Assembly: GCF_030730865.1 (NCBI RefSeq)
Contig: NZ_JAVALZ010000002.1
Coordinates: 806,001 to 870,000, forward strand
Direction of reading: 5' to 3'
DNA from: Uliginosibacterium sp. 31-16
Lineage (GTDB): Bacteria; Pseudomonadota; Gammaproteobacteria; Burkholderiales; Rhodocyclaceae
Length of the DNA stretch: 64,000 bases
In this document: positions 17,271 to 28,191 of the stretch, piece by piece
How positions within the stretch are numbered: position 1 is the stretch's first letter
How the letters are laid out: every line of letters begins with the position of its first letter
Translations under genes and position numbers: made by a program
Notes under the pieces: generated by a model
The model's database searches: none
Seen by the model: the letters and a program-made list of their open reading frames with translations, nothing else
Told to the model about the DNA's origin: nothing

Positions 17271-20054
17271 TTACAGGCTGCGAGCGATTTCCTGGATTTC
17301 ATAGACTTCCAGTTGATCACCTTCCTGCACATCGTTGTAGTTCTTCAGTGACAAACCACACTCGTAATTTGCCTTGACCTCTTTGACGTCATCCTTGAAC
17401 CGCTTGAGCGATTCAAGTTCGCCATCAAACTGGACGACGTTATTGCGCAGCAGACGAACTCGCGAATTGCGCTTGACGATACCGTCCAGCACATAACAAC
17501 CCGCGATGGTCCCGACCTTGGAGATGACGATAACCTGCCGAATCTCGACCGAACCAATGATCTGTTCGCGTTTTTCGGGCGCCAGCATGCCAGACAAAGC
17601 AGACTTAACCTCATCCACAGCATCATAAATGATGTTGTAGTAGCGGATATCGACACCGAAATTCTCGGCCAGCTTGCGCGAGTTGGCGTCAGCACGCGTA
17701 TTGAAGCCAATGATGACAGCCTGCGAAGCCTGCGCCAGATTGACGTCGGACTCGGAAATGCCCCCCACCGCCGCATGGATCACATTGACCCGGACTTCGT
17801 CGGTAGACAGTTTCTGCAAGGACTGCACCAGCGCCTCCTGCGAACCCTGCACGTCAGCCTTGACGATCAGGTGCAGCGACTTGACTTCGCCTTCCTTCAT
17901 CTGATCCATCAGGGTTTCGAGCTTGGCCGCCTGCTGCTTGGCCAGTTTCACGTCACGGTATTTACCCTGCCGGAACAGGGCAATTTCACGCGCCTTGCGC
18001 TCGTCAGTCATCCCCATGACTTCATCACCGGCCGACGGGACTTCAGAAAGACCAAGGATTTCCACCGGAATGGAAGGCCCCGCCTCATTGATCGGCTTGC
18101 CGTTCTCGTCCAGCATCGCACGCACCTTACCGAAGGCTGCGCCTGCCAACACAACATCCCCACGCCGCAAGGTGCCGCTCTGTACCAGCATGGTCGCCAC
18201 CGGACCACGCCCCTTGTCGAGGCGCGCTTCAATGATCAAACCCTTGGCCGGCGCATCAACCGCCGCCGTCAGTTCCAGCACCTCGGCTTGCAGCAGGATG
18301 TTTTCAAGCATCTCGTCAATGCCTGCGCCCGTCTTCGCGGACACCGGGCAGAACGGCGAATCACCACCATACTCTTCCGGCACCACGCCTTCAGCAACCA
18401 GCTCCTGCTTGACGCGCTCAGGGTTGGCTTCTGGCTTGTCGATCTTGTTCACCGCAACAACAATGGGTACCCCTGCCGCTTTGGCGTGATGGATGGCTTC
18501 CTTGGTCTGCGGCATTACGCCGTCATCGGCAGCCACAACCAGAATCACGATATCGGTGGCCTTGGCGCCACGGGCACGCATTGCGGTAAAGGCTTCGTGA
18601 CCTGGCGTATCCAGGAAACAGATCATTCCACGCGGAGTTTCCACATGGTAAGCCCCGATGTGCTGGGTAATACCGCCAGCCTCGCCCGCAGCAACCTTGG
18701 TGCGACGGATGTAGTCAAGCAGCGAGGTCTTGCCATGGTCGACGTGACCCATGATGGTCACAACCGGCGCGCGATGCTCCTGTTTGACATCCTTGCTCTC
18801 ACCCTCGATCAGGAATGCTTCCGGATCATCGAGCTTGGCCGCCACCGCCTGATGCCCCATTTCCTCCACGATGATCATCGCGGTTTCCTGATCAAGCACC
18901 TGATTGATGGTCACCATCTGGCCCAGCATCATCATTTTCTTGATGACTTCAGTCGCCTTCACGGCCATTTTGTGGGCAAGATCAGAGACTGAAATGGTTT
19001 CCGGCACATGCACTTCACGGACGACCGGCTCAGTCGGGACCTGGAATTGGGTTCCCGTATCACCGCCATGACGCCCGCCATGACGCGAACCGCCACGCGG
19101 ACCACCGCGCCAACCGCCGGCGCCGCCAGCAGTGTCACCACGGGTCTTGAGTGCAGCGCCACGTTTCTTGGCGTCATCCTGCCAACCAGGCGCACGCGCA
19201 GGCTGTGCAGACTTCTTGGGCGCCTCAGCGGCTTTGGCCGGTTTATGGAGAGTGCCGTCCTTGCGAGCGCTCTCGCTCTTGGCCTTGGCTGCTGCAGCCG
19301 CAGCGGCGTCCGCCTCGGCCTTGGCCTTGGCTTCCACGGCCTTGCGAGCAGCAACTTCCTCCGCCAGCTTGCGAGCGACGATCTGCGCTTCCTTGGCCCG
19401 CTTTTCTGCGGCCTGATGCGCCAGCAACTCGCGATGCCGACGCTCCTCACGTTCGCGAGCGGTCTCCACTCTCGGGGCGGCCTCAACCACGGGAGCAGGC
19501 TCTTTAACCTCTGGCGCAATCACCGCTTCCGGCTCAGGAACAGGCTCCGGCTCAATGACCGGTTCAGGTTCGACAATCGGTTCCGGCTCAATGACCGGCT
19601 CGGGCTGGATGATCGGCTCAGGCTCAGGTTCAGGAACCACCTCAAGCACCACTTCCGGCTCAACAGCAACCGGAATCTCCATTGATTCCTCAGCGACAAA
19701 TTCTGCTGTAGCGGGCTCCAACTCCTCCGAGACCACTTCGGACGTTCCTTCGGATTCGTCGCGTTTGACAAAAGTCCGCTTTTTGCGCACTTCCACCTGA
19801 ATCGTACGAGCCTTACCCGTCGCATCAGCCGCCTTGATCTCGGTCGTCTGCTTACGCGTCAGGGTAATCTTGGACTTGCCGGTTGTTTCACCATGCGACT
19901 TGCGCAGGTACTCCAGCAGTCGAGCCTTGTCCTGCTCACTGACTGCATCACTCGGACCAGACTTTGCCACACCGGCTTTCTCGAATTGCTCGAGCAGCGC
20001 CGGGGTCGGCATTTTCAGTTCCGTGGCAAACTCCGCCACGCTCATTTGCGCCAT
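17271..20054 (-). CDS. infB: Translation initiation factor IF-2
   Basis: GTPase that places fMet-tRNA on the 30S subunit. 927 aa. Two N-terminal IF2_N modules are seen: one at residues 1-50 ([19 protein letters not shown]) and one near 350-400 ([21 protein letters not shown]). Between them lies a low-complexity region with Pro-Glu repeats (about 120-175) and an Ala/Lys/Glu-rich coiled stretch. The G domain has [17 protein letters not shown] and NKIDKP. Domains II, III and C2 complete the protein. It is 18 bases downstream of nusA in the same operon. Confidence 0.98.
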   Translation of the reverse strand: MAQMSVAEFATELKMPTPALLEQFEKAGVAKSGPSDAVSEQDKARLLEYLRKSHGETTGKSKITLTRKQTTEIKAADATGKARTIQVEVRKKRTFVKRDESEGTSEVVSEELEPATAEFVAEESMEIPVAVEPEVVLEVVPEPEPEPIIQPEPVIEPEPIVEPEPVIEPEPVPEPEAVIAPEVKEPAPVVEAAPRVETAREREERRHRELLAHQAAEKRAKEAQIVARKLAEEVAARKAVEAKAKAEADAAAAAAAKAKSESARKDGTLHKPAKAAEAPKKSAQPARAPGWQDDAKKRGAALKTRGDTAGGAGGWRGGPRGGSRHGGRHGGDTGTQFQVPTEPVVREVHVPETISVSDLAHKMAVKATEVIKKMMMLGQMVTINQVLDQETAMIIVEEMGHQAVAAKLDDPEAFLIEGESKDVKQEHRAPVVTIMGHVDHGKTSLLDYIRRTKVAAGEAGGITQHIGAYHVETPRGMICFLDTPGHEAFTAMRARGAKATDIVILVVAADDGVMPQTKEAIHHAKAAGVPIVVAVNKIDKPEANPERVKQELVAEGVVPEEYGGDSPFCPVSAKTGAGIDEMLENILLQAEVLELTAAVDAPAKGLIIEARLDKGRGPVATMLVQSGTLRRGDVVLAGAAFGKVRAMLDENGKPINEAGPSIPVEILGLSEVPSAGDEVMGMTDERKAREIALFRQGKYRDVKLAKQQAAKLETLMDQMKEGEVKSLHLIVKADVQGSQEALVQSLQKLSTDEVRVNVIHAAVGGISESDVNLAQASQAVIIGFNTRADANSRKLAENFGVDIRYYNIIYDAVDEVKSALSGMLAPEKREQIIGSVEIRQVIVISKVGTIAGCYVLDGIVKRNSRVRLLRNNVVQFDGELESLKRFKDDVKEVKANYECGLSLKNYNDVQEGDQLEVYEIQEIARSL

Positions 20055-20072
20055 TGTGTGCTCTCTCCCCGC

Positions 20073-21545
20073 TTACTCGAACCAGTGCGCACGCGCCTTG
20101 GTAATCAGATCCTTGGCACGGGCTTCATCGATACCGCCGAGTTCCACCAGTTCATCCACCGCAAGATCAGCCAGATCGTCGCGGGTTTTCACGCCCCCTT
20201 GAGCCAGCTTGGCTGCCAGCGCTTTTTCCATTCCATCGAGACTGAGCAGGTCATCGGCAACACCTTCAAGTTGCTCCTCGTTCACGATGGCTTCGGTCAG
20301 CAACACGTTACGGGCACGCTGACGCAATTCATTGACCGTATCTTCGTCGAAAGCCTCAATTTCAAGCATTTCAGCGATTGGCACATAGGCAACCTCTTCC
20401 AGCGAGGAAAAACCTTCCTCGATCAGGATGTCGGCGACTTCGTCATCCACATCAAGCTTCTCGCAGAACAGCGCGCGCAGACGCCCCTGTTCTTCTTCGC
20501 TCTTCTGTGCCGCCGCAGCTTCGGTCATCAGATTGATATTCCAGCCCGTCAGCTCGGTCGCGAGCTTGACGTTCTGGCCGCCACGGCCAATTGCCATGGC
20601 CAGATTGCTCTCATCCACCACCACATCCATGCTGTGGGTTTCTTCATCCACAACAATCGAGCTGACCTCTGCCGGAGCAAGCGCGTTAATCACGAATTGT
20701 GCTGGCTCAGGGGACCACAGCACGATATCCACGTTCTCGCCACCCAGCTCGTTACGCACGGCCGTCACGCGGGAGCCACGCAAGCCGACGCAGGTTCCGA
20801 TCGGATCGATACGGGCATCATTGGCCTTGACCGCAATCTTGGCGCGCATGCCAGGGTCACGTGCTGCAGCCTTGATCTCCAGCAGACCATCCTCCATCTC
20901 CGGCACTTCGAGTTCGAAGAGACGGGAAATGAAATCCGGGGCGCTACGCGAAAGAATCAGCTGCGGACCGCGGGCACCGCGATCAACACGCAACAGATAA
21001 GCACGCACGCGATCGCCCACGCGCAGATTTTCTTTAGGAATCTGCTGATCACGCGGCAAAACAGCTTCCAGACGACCAACTTCGACAATGGCATTGCCAC
21101 GCTCCATGCGTTTGACACTACCTGTCGCCAGATGCTCGCCACGATCCAGGAAGTCATTCAGGATCTGTTCGCGCTCCGCATCACGGATTTTCTGCAGGAT
21201 CACCTGCTTGGCGGCCTGAGCGCCGATACGACCAAAATCGATCGGCTCCAACGGTTCTTCCACGTACTCACCAACCTCGATGTCCGGAAACTGCTCGCGA
21301 GCATCAATCAAGCCCATCTGGGCTTCATCGTTCTCAACTTCAGCATCCAGCATCACCAACCAGCGCCGGTAGGACTCATAGTCCCCCGTCTCGCGATTGA
21401 TAGACACTCGCACGTCAGCTTCATCGTGAATCCGCTTCTTGGTGGCAGAAGCCAGCGCCATCTCCAGCGCCATAAAGACGATATCCTTGGCAACGTTTTT
21501 CTCACGTGCCAGTGCATCGACAAGCAGCAAAACTTCGCGGCTCAT
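20073..21545 (-). CDS. nusA: Transcription termination/antitermination factor NusA
   Basis: 490 aa. N-terminal RNA polymerase-binding domain, S1 domain (around residues 135-200), KH1 and KH2 domains ([16 protein letters not shown] and [13 protein letters not shown]), and two C-terminal acidic helix-hairpin repeats that are typical of gammaproteobacterial and betaproteobacterial NusA ([15 protein letters not shown] and [21 protein letters not shown]). It is located between rimP and infB in the standard operon. Confidence 0.98.
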   Translation of the reverse strand: MSREVLLLVDALAREKNVAKDIVFMALEMALASATKKRIHDEADVRVSINRETGDYESYRRWLVMLDAEVENDEAQMGLIDAREQFPDIEVGEYVEEPLEPIDFGRIGAQAAKQVILQKIRDAEREQILNDFLDRGEHLATGSVKRMERGNAIVEVGRLEAVLPRDQQIPKENLRVGDRVRAYLLRVDRGARGPQLILSRSAPDFISRLFELEVPEMEDGLLEIKAAARDPGMRAKIAVKANDARIDPIGTCVGLRGSRVTAVRNELGGENVDIVLWSPEPAQFVINALAPAEVSSIVVDEETHSMDVVVDESNLAMAIGRGGQNVKLATELTGWNINLMTEAAAAQKSEEEQGRLRALFCEKLDVDDEVADILIEEGFSSLEEVAYVPIAEMLEIEAFDEDTVNELRQRARNVLLTEAIVNEEQLEGVADDLLSLDGMEKALAAKLAQGGVKTRDDLADLAVDELVELGGIDEARAKDLITKARAHWFE

Positions 21546-21572
21546 TGTTTCAATCCCCTGAAAGCGAATTCA

Positions 21573-22001
21573 TCAAAATTTCGGAACCAGGCGCGCTTTT
21601 TCCACTTGATCCAGTGGCAAAGCGAGCTCACCTTTTTCGGCCTGCAGCAACACTGCGCCATCGCGCAAGCCACCCAGAACCCCTGCAAAATTGCGTTGAT
21701 TACCAATCGGCAAACGGAGCCGAACCTGAGCCTGCTGGCCCGCAAAACGCTCAAAATCCGCAGCTTTCTTGAGCGGGCGATCCAGCCCCGGCGAAGAAAT
21801 TTCCAGGCGGTCATAGTCGAACTGTTCAACCTCGAACACATGCTGCAGCTGCCTGCTCACAATGGAGCAATCATCCACATTGATGCCACGTTCGATATCG
21901 ATAAAAATGCGCAGAAGCCGCCCTTTCGGGGACATCTCGACATCAACCAGCTCATAGCCCATACCACTGAGCGTCTGCTCCACTACCTGTACTAGATCCA
22001 T
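21573..22001 (-). CDS. rimP: Ribosome maturation factor RimP
   Basis: 142 aa from the ATG at 22001 (MDLVQVVEQTLSGMGYELV), which matches the usual family N-terminus; an in-frame TTG ten codons earlier is less likely. RIFIDIERGINVDDCSIVSRQL and LDRPLKKAADFERFAG are typical. First gene of the nusA-infB operon. No tRNA-fMet gene precedes it, in contrast with E. coli. Confidence 0.95.
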   Translation of the reverse strand: MDLVQVVEQTLSGMGYELVDVEMSPKGRLLRIFIDIERGINVDDCSIVSRQLQHVFEVEQFDYDRLEISSPGLDRPLKKAADFERFAGQQAQVRLRLPIGNQRNFAGVLGGLRDGAVLLQAEKGELALPLDQVEKARLVPKF

Positions 22002-22089
22002 TCCGGCGCCACAAATAAAAAATGGGCACAAAGCCCATCTCGATCACCCAAGCCGGGAACAGCCCGACCGGAATCAACAAAACACATGG

Positions 22090-22118
22090 ATTCTAGCACG
22101 CTGCGCCACTACAGTAAA
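22090..22118 (-). promoter_or_regulatory. Predicted sigma-70 promoter for rimP-nusA-infB
   Basis: Reading the minus strand, TTTACT (22118-22113) and TAGAAT (22095-22090) are separated by exactly 17 bases, matching 4 of 6 and 5 of 6 consensus positions. It lies about 90 bases upstream of the rimP ATG. Confidence 0.55.
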
Positions 22119-22153
22119 TCGCCACAGCATGCCAAGACCTGTCTGAACGAGCA

Positions 22154-22179
22154 GCACGAGACGATTTTCCGTCCCGTGC
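22154..22179 (-). terminator. Hairpin after rluB, possible terminator
   Basis: GCACGAGACG and CGTCCCGTGC pair with one G-T type mismatch around a 6-base loop, 10 bases past the rluB stop on the minus strand. No T tract follows, so the call is weak. Confidence 0.4.
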
Positions 22180-22188
22180 CGCACTTTT

Positions 22189-23580
22189 TCATGCGTTCTC
22201 CGGAGTCGCCGGCTTGCTGCGACGCGGCCCGCGCGGGCGACGACGACGCGGCGCCCCGGCCGGTTTCTCGCCCCCCGTGTCCACGGGCATACCTTCTGCA
22301 CGAGCACTTTCGGGACGTGGCGCATCAGCCTGCATCCCCTCCGGAGCCGTACGCGGGCGATTGCCATTCCGACGATTCCTGCCACGCCCCTGACGGGCGC
22401 CTTCTGGCCGCGCTCCTTCACCTGCCGCCACTCCCTCTGGACGCGGCTCGGCCTGCCGGACGTGCGGCCGGGTACTGCGCGGCCCCTTCGGCGGACGTTT
22501 ATCGCCGGGACGCTGCTGGCGTTTCTCGGGCGGCTTGCCGGTCAGCAAAGCCACTTGCTCGGGTTGCATTTCTTCATACATGCCGCGCTTGAGGCGACTG
22601 GGCAATTCAACCTGTCCGTAACGTACCCGCATCAGACGGCTGACCGTCAGGCCAATCGCCTCGAACATGCGACGAACCTCACGATTGCGCCCTTCAGACA
22701 GCGTTACGCGATACCAGTGGTTGGCACCTTCTCCACCTTCATCGCGCAATGTCGCGAATTTGGCCGGGCCATCTTCCAGAACAATTCCGTCAGTCAGCTG
22801 CTGCTTTTGCTCATCGGTCAGCTCGCCCATCAACCGCACCGCATATTCGCGCTCGATTTCATAGCGCGGGTGCATCATGCGGTTGGCCAACTCGCCATCG
22901 TCGGTAAACAGCAGCAGGCCGGAGGTGTTGAAATCCAGGCGGCCAATGGCGATCCAGCGCCCCTTGTTGATCGCCGGCAGGCGGTCAAACACGCTCGGCC
23001 GGCCTTCCGGGTCGTCCTTGGAAACAATCTCACCTTCAGGCTTGTGATACACAAGCACGCGCGAACCGCGCTTCTGCTGCTCGGCGGCAAAACGCAGATT
23101 CACCAGCTTGCCATTTACTTTGACCCGATCCCCCGGACCAATCTTCTGACCAAGAAAAGACGGCTCTCCGTTCACGCTGACGCGGCCAGCCACGATCCAC
23201 TCTTCGAGTTCGCGGCGAGAAGCGTAACCGGCCTGAGCCAGCACCTTCTGGATGCGCTCGTTCGGCGCATCAATGACGGTTGTACCCTTGCGCCCAGCCA
23301 TTTCGTCCGGAGCTGCGCCCCAGCGGCCACGTCGTGCACTACCGCCCTCAAACTCGGGGCGCGCAGGCTTGTCGAGGACGCTCAGGAAAGCCAGCTGGCC
23401 ATCGTGCTCCCCCTCGATGAAGTCGGGCGAATCAAAATCGATGTCCGGCACAGACGGCGCGGCAGCCATCGGACGACGGCCCGTCGGGCGGTTATTGCGT
23501 GACCTGTTGCCCCCCGGCTGTGCCGGACGGTTCGGGTTGTTCTGCGGGCGTGGACGACGCGGCTTCGGCGGTGTCGACAA
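22189..23580 (-). CDS. rluB: 23S rRNA pseudouridine(2605) synthase RluB with long basic tails
   Basis: 463 aa. An N-terminal basic/Pro region (about 1-105) precedes the S4 domain ([20 protein letters not shown]). The RsuA-type catalytic domain carries the active Asp in [15 protein letters not shown] and the [16 protein letters not shown] motif. The last 130 residues are Arg/Gly/Pro-rich low complexity, a common feature of betaproteobacterial RluB thought to help RNA binding. The start region overlaps the 3' end of scpB by 89 bases, an unusually long coding overlap; a later RluB start would shrink it. Confidence 0.93.
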   Translation of the reverse strand: MSTPPKPRRPRPQNNPNRPAQPGGNRSRNNRPTGRRPMAAAPSVPDIDFDSPDFIEGEHDGQLAFLSVLDKPARPEFEGGSARRGRWGAAPDEMAGRKGTTVIDAPNERIQKVLAQAGYASRRELEEWIVAGRVSVNGEPSFLGQKIGPGDRVKVNGKLVNLRFAAEQQKRGSRVLVYHKPEGEIVSKDDPEGRPSVFDRLPAINKGRWIAIGRLDFNTSGLLLFTDDGELANRMMHPRYEIEREYAVRLMGELTDEQKQQLTDGIVLEDGPAKFATLRDEGGEGANHWYRVTLSEGRNREVRRMFEAIGLTVSRLMRVRYGQVELPSRLKRGMYEEMQPEQVALLTGKPPEKRQQRPGDKRPPKGPRSTRPHVRQAEPRPEGVAAGEGARPEGARQGRGRNRRNGNRPRTAPEGMQADAPRPESARAEGMPVDTGGEKPAGAPRRRRPRGPRRSKPATPENA

Positions 23581-24196
23581 GATCCAATACTCCTTCTAGC
23601 TCGGCCAAAGGCGGCAGCTCAGACAGGCTGCGCAGGCCGAGATCATCCAAGAATTGCTTCGTGGTGGCATACAGGGCCGGGCGGCCCGGTGTGTCGCGGT
23701 GACCAATCGTATCGATCCAACCGCGGGTTTCCAGCAACTTTACGATCTGGCTGGATACCGTGACCCCGCGGATGTCTTCTATATCGCCGCGGGTAACGGG
23801 CTGACGATACACGATGATGGCCAAGGTTTCCAGCACTGCGCGCGAATAGCGTGGCGCACGGGTCTCTTTCAGGCGATCCAGATACAGCTGCAGATCAGCC
23901 CGGGTCTGAAAACGCCAGCCACTGGCCAGCCGCACCAGCTCGGCGCTGCGCCCGTGCCAATCCTGCTGCAGATCCGTGAGCAGGCGGCAAATCATGTCTG
24001 CACCGATATCCGGTTCGAACAGTCGCCGCAAGACGGCATTGCTGACCGGCTCGGTCGTCGACAGCAGGGCGGCTTCAAGCACCTGCTTGGCCAGCGCAAC
24101 GTCAATCCCCGCCTCGATCGAAGTCATCGGAGCGTCCGTCTGTTCTATCTCGCCATCAGGCTGCATCGCGGTTTGTTGATTCATTGAGTCGGACAT
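23492..24196 (-). CDS. scpB: Segregation and condensation protein B
   Basis: Kleisin-associated winged-helix subunit of the Smc-ScpAB condensin. 234 aa from the ATG at 24196, which has GGAAG six bases upstream. The core [47 protein letters not shown] and [18 protein letters not shown] segments are conserved. The start overlaps the end of scpA by 41 bases and the C-terminal Pro/Glu tail overlaps rluB, so three genes are nested end to end. Confidence 0.95.
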   Translation of the reverse strand: MSDSMNQQTAMQPDGEIEQTDAPMTSIEAGIDVALAKQVLEAALLSTTEPVSNAVLRRLFEPDIGADMICRLLTDLQQDWHGRSAELVRLASGWRFQTRADLQLYLDRLKETRAPRYSRAVLETLAIIVYRQPVTRGDIEDIRGVTVSSQIVKLLETRGWIDTIGHRDTPGRPALYATTKQFLDDLGLRSLSELPPLAELEGVLDLVDTAEAASSTPAEQPEPSGTAGGQQVTQ

Positions 24197-24998
24197 AAAT
24201 CGCTTCCATCGGAGCATTCTGCGTCACCTGCAACAAACGCTCCTTCACCAGTTCCAACACCGCCAGAAAGCCCACGACAAGGCTGGAAACACCATGCGTC
24301 AATTCGAACAGGTCTTCGAAAACCACATCCCCGGCACCTTGCAGCCGGCGCAGGATCTGTGTCATGTGTTCGCGTACCGACAGCTCCTCGCGATGAATGC
24401 GGTGGTGCTGATTCAATTTCGCTCTCTGCAGCAACGTCAGCCAGGCCGTCTGCAGATCCACCAAACTCACATCAGGCAGACGCTCGACCGTCTTCTCTGC
24501 CACATGCACCGTAACCCATTCGAAATCGCGCTCGACGCGCGGAATCGAATTGATCAGCGCTGCGCTGCGCTTGATCCGCTCATATTCCATCAAGCGGCGC
24601 ACCAGTTCGGCCCGCGGATCCTCCTCGCCGTCCTCCGCCTTCTCCCGCGGAGGTCTGGGCAGAAGCAGGCGCGACTTGATGTCCAGCAGGGTCGCGGCCA
24701 TCAGCAGGTAATCGGACGCCAACTCAAGATTGCTCGCCCGCATTGCCTCGACATAAGCCAGGTACTGCAGCGTCAGCGGCGCCATCGGAATATCTAGGAT
24801 GTTGAGATTCGCCCGGCGGATCAGGTACAGCAACAGATCCAGCGGCCCCTCGAAAGTATCGAGGAACACCTCCAGCGCATCCGGCGGAATGTACAGATCC
24901 GTCGGCATTTCCAGCAACGGCTGGCCATGAATACGGGCAAGCACCAGCTCGCCCTGCACGGGCCCCAGGATATCCTCCGCGACCACGGTCAGAGCCAA
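24156..24998 (-). CDS. scpA: Segregation and condensation protein A (kleisin)
   Basis: Kleisin subunit bridging the Smc heads. [22 protein letters not shown] near residue 45 and [19 protein letters not shown] near residue 95 are diagnostic. The coordinates use a TTG start at 24998; GTG codons at 24959 and 24944 in the same frame are equally plausible, since most ScpA proteins begin only a few residues before GQPL. With the TTG start the gene overlaps the M50 peptidase gene by 10 bases. Confidence 0.93.
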   Translation of the reverse strand: MALTVVAEDILGPVQGELVLARIHGQPLLEMPTDLYIPPDALEVFLDTFEGPLDLLLYLIRRANLNILDIPMAPLTLQYLAYVEAMRASNLELASDYLLMAATLLDIKSRLLLPRPPREKAEDGEEDPRAELVRRLMEYERIKRSAALINSIPRVERDFEWVTVHVAEKTVERLPDVSLVDLQTAWLTLLQRAKLNQHHRIHREELSVREHMTQILRRLQGAGDVVFEDLFELTHGVSSLVVGFLAVLELVKERLLQVTQNAPMEAIYVRLNESTNRDAA

Positions 24999-25648
24999 CC
25001 GACAAGAAATTGCATGATCGGAATACCCACGTACACGTAGAGATAATCGAGTACATGAACGTACAACAAACCTATCAGGATGAAAAACCCATAAGGCTCA
25101 ATCCGCGACCACACCAGAGCCTGACGCATCGGCAGCAAGCTCACCGCAATCCGGCCGCCATCAAGAGGAGGGATCGGGATCAGGTTCAGCAACATCAGCA
25201 TCACATTGACTTGCATGCCGCGCTTGGCCAGATCAAACCAGAAAGAGTCCAGCGACGCCTGCACGCGAATCAGGAAACCGATCAGGCCCGCCCACACGAT
25301 GGCCTGCAGGAGATTGCTTGCCGGCCCGGCGGCGGCCACCCACAGCATGTCAGCCTTGGGTTTGCGCAAGCGCCCGAAATCCACCGGCACCGGCTTGGCC
25401 CAGCCGAATGGAGGAAAGCTGGCCCCCGTCATCGCATTCATCAACACGATGCCGCCCGGAATCAGCAGGGTACCAAGCGGGTCAATGTGCTTGAGCGGAT
25501 TCAGCGTGATGCGCCCCATCAGATGCGCCGTCGGGTCGCCAAACAGGCGCGCCACGTAACCATGCGCAGCCTCGTGCAGGGTAATCGCCAGCACGACCGG
25601 GATTGCCCAGATGGCAACATCGTAGATGAGGTTCTGCATGCCGCCCAT
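24989..25648 (-). CDS. Site-2 protease family (M50) membrane metallopeptidase
   Basis: Polytopic inner-membrane protease of the compact, PDZ-less type. The zinc site is present: HEAAH in the first helix (ITLHEAAHGYVARLFGD) and the third ligand in IPPLDGGRI. About five or six helices in 219 aa. The ATG at 25648 comes one base after the yciO stop, which suggests re-initiation; an ATG three codons later is an alternative. In this operon type (rnm-yciO-M50-scpA-scpB-rluB) its substrate is unknown. Confidence 0.9.
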   Translation of the reverse strand: MGGMQNLIYDVAIWAIPVVLAITLHEAAHGYVARLFGDPTAHLMGRITLNPLKHIDPLGTLLIPGGIVLMNAMTGASFPPFGWAKPVPVDFGRLRKPKADMLWVAAAGPASNLLQAIVWAGLIGFLIRVQASLDSFWFDLAKRGMQVNVMLMLLNLIPIPPLDGGRIAVSLLPMRQALVWSRIEPYGFFILIGLLYVHVLDYLYVYVGIPIMQFLVGWL

Positions 25649-25649
25649 T

Positions 25650-26273
25650 TTACAGGCCCAGCGGCCCCAGCCCGCCCTTGCCCGCGCGGACCAGTTCCGG
25701 CGCACCCGAAGTCAGATCCACCACGGTGGTCGCCTCGTAGCCAGCACCACCAGCCTCAATCACCAGTTCAACCAGATGGTCGAGGCGCTCGCGGATATCG
25801 TCGACGTCGTTGAGCGGCTCGTCTTCGTCTGGCAGCAGCAGGGTCGATGACAGCAGCGGCTCGCCAAGTTCGGCCAGCAGCGCGCTGACCACAGGATGTT
25901 CCGGCACGCGCAGACCGATGGTCTTGCGCTTGGGGTGCAGCACGCGGCGCGGCAGTTCCTTGGTGCCTTCCAGAATGAAGGTATAGGCACCAGGCGTAGT
26001 GGCCTTGAGCAGACGATATTGGGCGTTGTCCACGCGTGCGAAATTGGCGATTTCCGACAGATCGCGACACATCAGCGTGAAATGATGCCGCTCATCGACG
26101 CCACGGATACGCCGGATACGGTCCAGCACGGCCGCATCTCCCGTGAGCCCGACCAGTGAATACGCGCAATCGGTTGGCACGGCAATCAAGCCGCCCTTGC
26201 GCAGGATTTCCGCCGCCTGACGAATCAGGCGCGGCTGCGGGTACTCGGGGTGAATTTCAAAAAACTGGGCCAT
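25650..26273 (-). CDS. yciO: YciO family (Sua5/TsaC-like) protein
   Basis: 207 aa with the YrdC fold. It matches YciO closely in layout: FFEIHPEYPQPRLIRQAAEI, then the IAVPTDCAYSLVG nucleotide/threonine-binding region, HHFTLMCRDLSEIANFA and PGAYTFILEGTKELPRR. YciO proteins are related to the enzyme that makes threonylcarbamoyl-adenylate for tRNA t6A37, but the YciO branch itself has an uncertain role. Followed directly by the M50 peptidase. Confidence 0.9.
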   Translation of the reverse strand: MAQFFEIHPEYPQPRLIRQAAEILRKGGLIAVPTDCAYSLVGLTGDAAVLDRIRRIRGVDERHHFTLMCRDLSEIANFARVDNAQYRLLKATTPGAYTFILEGTKELPRRVLHPKRKTIGLRVPEHPVVSALLAELGEPLLSSTLLLPDEDEPLNDVDDIRERLDHLVELVIEAGGAGYEATTVVDLTSGAPELVRAGKGGLGPLGL

Positions 26274-26297
26274 GGTCGTGGACGGTTTGCAGTAAAA

Positions 26298-26438
26298 GGG
26301 AGCCTCGAAAAACTTCGCGTTCTAAGCAAGACAAGGCGCGAAAGAAAAATTGGGACGCCGCATATGTTTGATATGTCAGGAACAATTTTTCTTGAGCAAC
26401 GCAGTATCGCGACGAAATCAGAGTTTTGCGAGGCTCCC
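26298..26438. repeat. 141-bp palindromic MITE-like element
   Basis: Outer arms GGGAGCCTCGAAAAACT and AGTTTTGCGAGGCTCCC are inverted with one mismatch. Inside, GCGAAAGAAAAATTG faces CAATTTTTCTTGAGC, and the centre holds CATATG..CATATC-like bases, so almost the whole length can fold on itself. It lies between rnm and yciO, with lower GC than the flanks and no open frame of its own. I see no clear target-site duplication. Confidence 0.65.
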
Positions 26439-26451
26439 GGAAGGCGGCACC

Positions 26452-27294
26452 TTACACCAAACGCTCCCAGACGGGGGTCAGGTCAGGCGGCAGGATCTCG
26501 GCCTTGCCCAGATCCACCGGGCTTTCGCCGGGGCCGTGAAAGTCCGAGGCGCGCGACGCGAGAAAACCGTAACGCCGCGCCACGCGGGCGTATTCCAGCG
26601 CCTCGTCACCCGCCTGCGAGCCGGACACTACTTCGATGGCCTCGCCCCCCAAGGCCTTGAACTGGTCAAACAGCTTGAGCATTTCGGCCTTGGACAAGCG
26701 CGTACGCCCCGGATGCGCAATCACCGCAATGCCGCCCGCACCGTGAATCCAGCCCAGAGCCTCTTCCAGACTCGCCCACTCATGCTCGACAAAGCCCGGC
26801 TTGCCACGCACCAGATAGTGATCGAAGACATTGGGCATGTCGCGTGCAATTCCGATCTCGACCAGATAACGGGCGAAATGCGCCCGGCTGACCAGCGCCG
26901 GATTGCCCACGTAGCGTTGCGCGCCTTCCAGCACGCCACGGATGCCTATCTTCTCCAGCCCCTCGCTCATGCGCTGCGCGCGCTCGTCGCGGCCACTGCG
27001 TACCTGCTGCAGACCGGCCAGCAGCGCGGCATTCGAAGCATCGAAGCCCAAGCCGACGATATGCACGGTCTGATCCCCGACCGATACCGAAATTTCCACG
27101 CCATTCACGAAGCGCAGCCCAAGCACATCGGCTTCGGCACGTGCGGCGGCAAGCCCACCGGTTTCATCGTGATCGGTCAGGGCGAGCAGGTTCACGCCAT
27201 TGGCATGGGCGCGCCGAACCACGTCCACAGGGCTGAGCAAACCGTCGGAGACGGTGGAGTGGCAGTGCAGATCGGCATTGAGGCTAGGTTTCAT
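26452..27294 (-). CDS. rnm: RNase AM-like PHP domain phosphoesterase
   Basis: 280 aa, PHP superfamily. Metal-binding motifs are complete: DLHCHSTVSDG at residues 8-18, LLALTDHDETGG near 38, a His in the VSRAHFARYL region, IAVIAHPGRTRL near 190 and SDFHGPGE near 250. This is the pattern of YciV/Rnm (also called TrpH), a 5'-3' exonuclease that trims 5' ends of rRNAs. First gene of the rnm-yciO-M50-scpAB operon; separated from yciO by the 141-bp repeat, which could affect read-through. Confidence 0.9.
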   Translation of the reverse strand: MKPSLNADLHCHSTVSDGLLSPVDVVRRAHANGVNLLALTDHDETGGLAAARAEADVLGLRFVNGVEISVSVGDQTVHIVGLGFDASNAALLAGLQQVRSGRDERAQRMSEGLEKIGIRGVLEGAQRYVGNPALVSRAHFARYLVEIGIARDMPNVFDHYLVRGKPGFVEHEWASLEEALGWIHGAGGIAVIAHPGRTRLSKAEMLKLFDQFKALGGEAIEVVSGSQAGDEALEYARVARRYGFLASRASDFHGPGESPVDLGKAEILPPDLTPVWERLV

Positions 27295-27354
27295 CCCTAC
27301 AGTTTAACGCCTGCCTTGCCCCTCCGCCGATCTGTGCGCAAGCTGCGCCCTGCC

Positions 27355-28191
27355 ATGCATCCGATTGCCTCTCTTGCCAGTTTTTGTTGTCTGTTTGCAG
27401 CCCTGTCGCTGGGCCTGTTCCCGCGCGCACGCCGCGCCAGCCTGGCATTCGGTGCGCTGATCATTCCGCTCGCCCTGAGCGCCGGTCTGCTGACGAACGT
27501 CGCGCTTGCATCCCTGCTGCCGGCCTTGCTGCTCTTGCGCCTGCGGCTCGCCACGGCACCGTGCCCGGACTGGGCGCGCCATCTCGGTCTGGGTCTGCTC
27601 GCCCTGTGGGCCCTGGCCGCCGCCCTGCACTGGCTCCCCGGCTTCACGCCTTATTTATGGACGCAAGACTTCGGCCGCGACAGCAGTCATGTTCTGCAGT
27701 GGCAACTCGACAAGGGCCTCGCCGCGCTGCTCCTGCTGTGGGTCTTGCCGGCTCCACCCAAGGCTTCGCCCTCCCCCGCGCGCTGGCTGGCCTTGCTGCC
27801 GGGCTGCGCACTTCTTCTAGTGCTGGCGCTACTGAGCGGACAGGCCCGCATCGATCCGCACTGGCTGCCGGGCGGCCTGATCTGGCTGGCCGGCAACCTC
27901 TTCCTCAGCGTATTTGCCGAAGAGGTTTTCTTTCGTGGCCTGCTCCAGCGTGGCCTGCAGCGGCTACTGGCGCCTCGCCCGCAAGCCTTCGCCATCGCCG
28001 TTGGCCTGAGCGCCCTGCTCTTCGGTCTGGTGCATCTGCCTTGGGGACTGCCCTTCGCCGCCATGGCCACCCTGGCCGGCATTTTCTACGGGCTGATGGC
28101 CGCTCGCGAAAATGCCTTGCCGCGTGCGATCTGCGCCCACTTTGCGCTTAACGCGCTGACGCTTACCCTGCTGCACAGCCCGCTGGCCTGA
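27355..28191 (+). CDS. CPBP family intramembrane protease
   Basis: 278 aa with about eight hydrophobic segments. The Abi/CPBP motifs are present: EEVFFRGLLQRG (motif 1, EExxxR), FGLVHLPWG (motif 2) and HFALN (motif 4 region). Members cleave CAAX-like or other membrane substrates; some protect against self bacteriocins. The ATG at 27355 lacks a strong ribosome site, so the exact start is uncertain. The stop codon TGA is the first part of a palindromic repeat copy. Confidence 0.85.
   Translation: MHPIASLASFCCLFAALSLGLFPRARRASLAFGALIIPLALSAGLLTNVALASLLPALLLLRLRLATAPCPDWARHLGLGLLALWALAAALHWLPGFTPYLWTQDFGRDSSHVLQWQLDKGLAALLLLWVLPAPPKASPSPARWLALLPGCALLLVLALLSGQARIDPHWLPGGLIWLAGNLFLSVFAEEVFFRGLLQRGLQRLLAPRPQAFAIAVGLSALLFGLVHLPWGLPFAAMATLAGIFYGLMAARENALPRAICAHFALNALTLTLLHSPLA

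Noticed and set aside
19893-21995. A 700-codon open frame on the plus strand opposite nusA and rimP
   Set aside because: Antisense shadow of two certain genes with no recognisable domain.
26350-27354. N-terminal extension of the CPBP protease frame
   Set aside because: The upstream part is antisense to rnm and crosses the palindromic element; the membrane protein starts cleanly near 27355.
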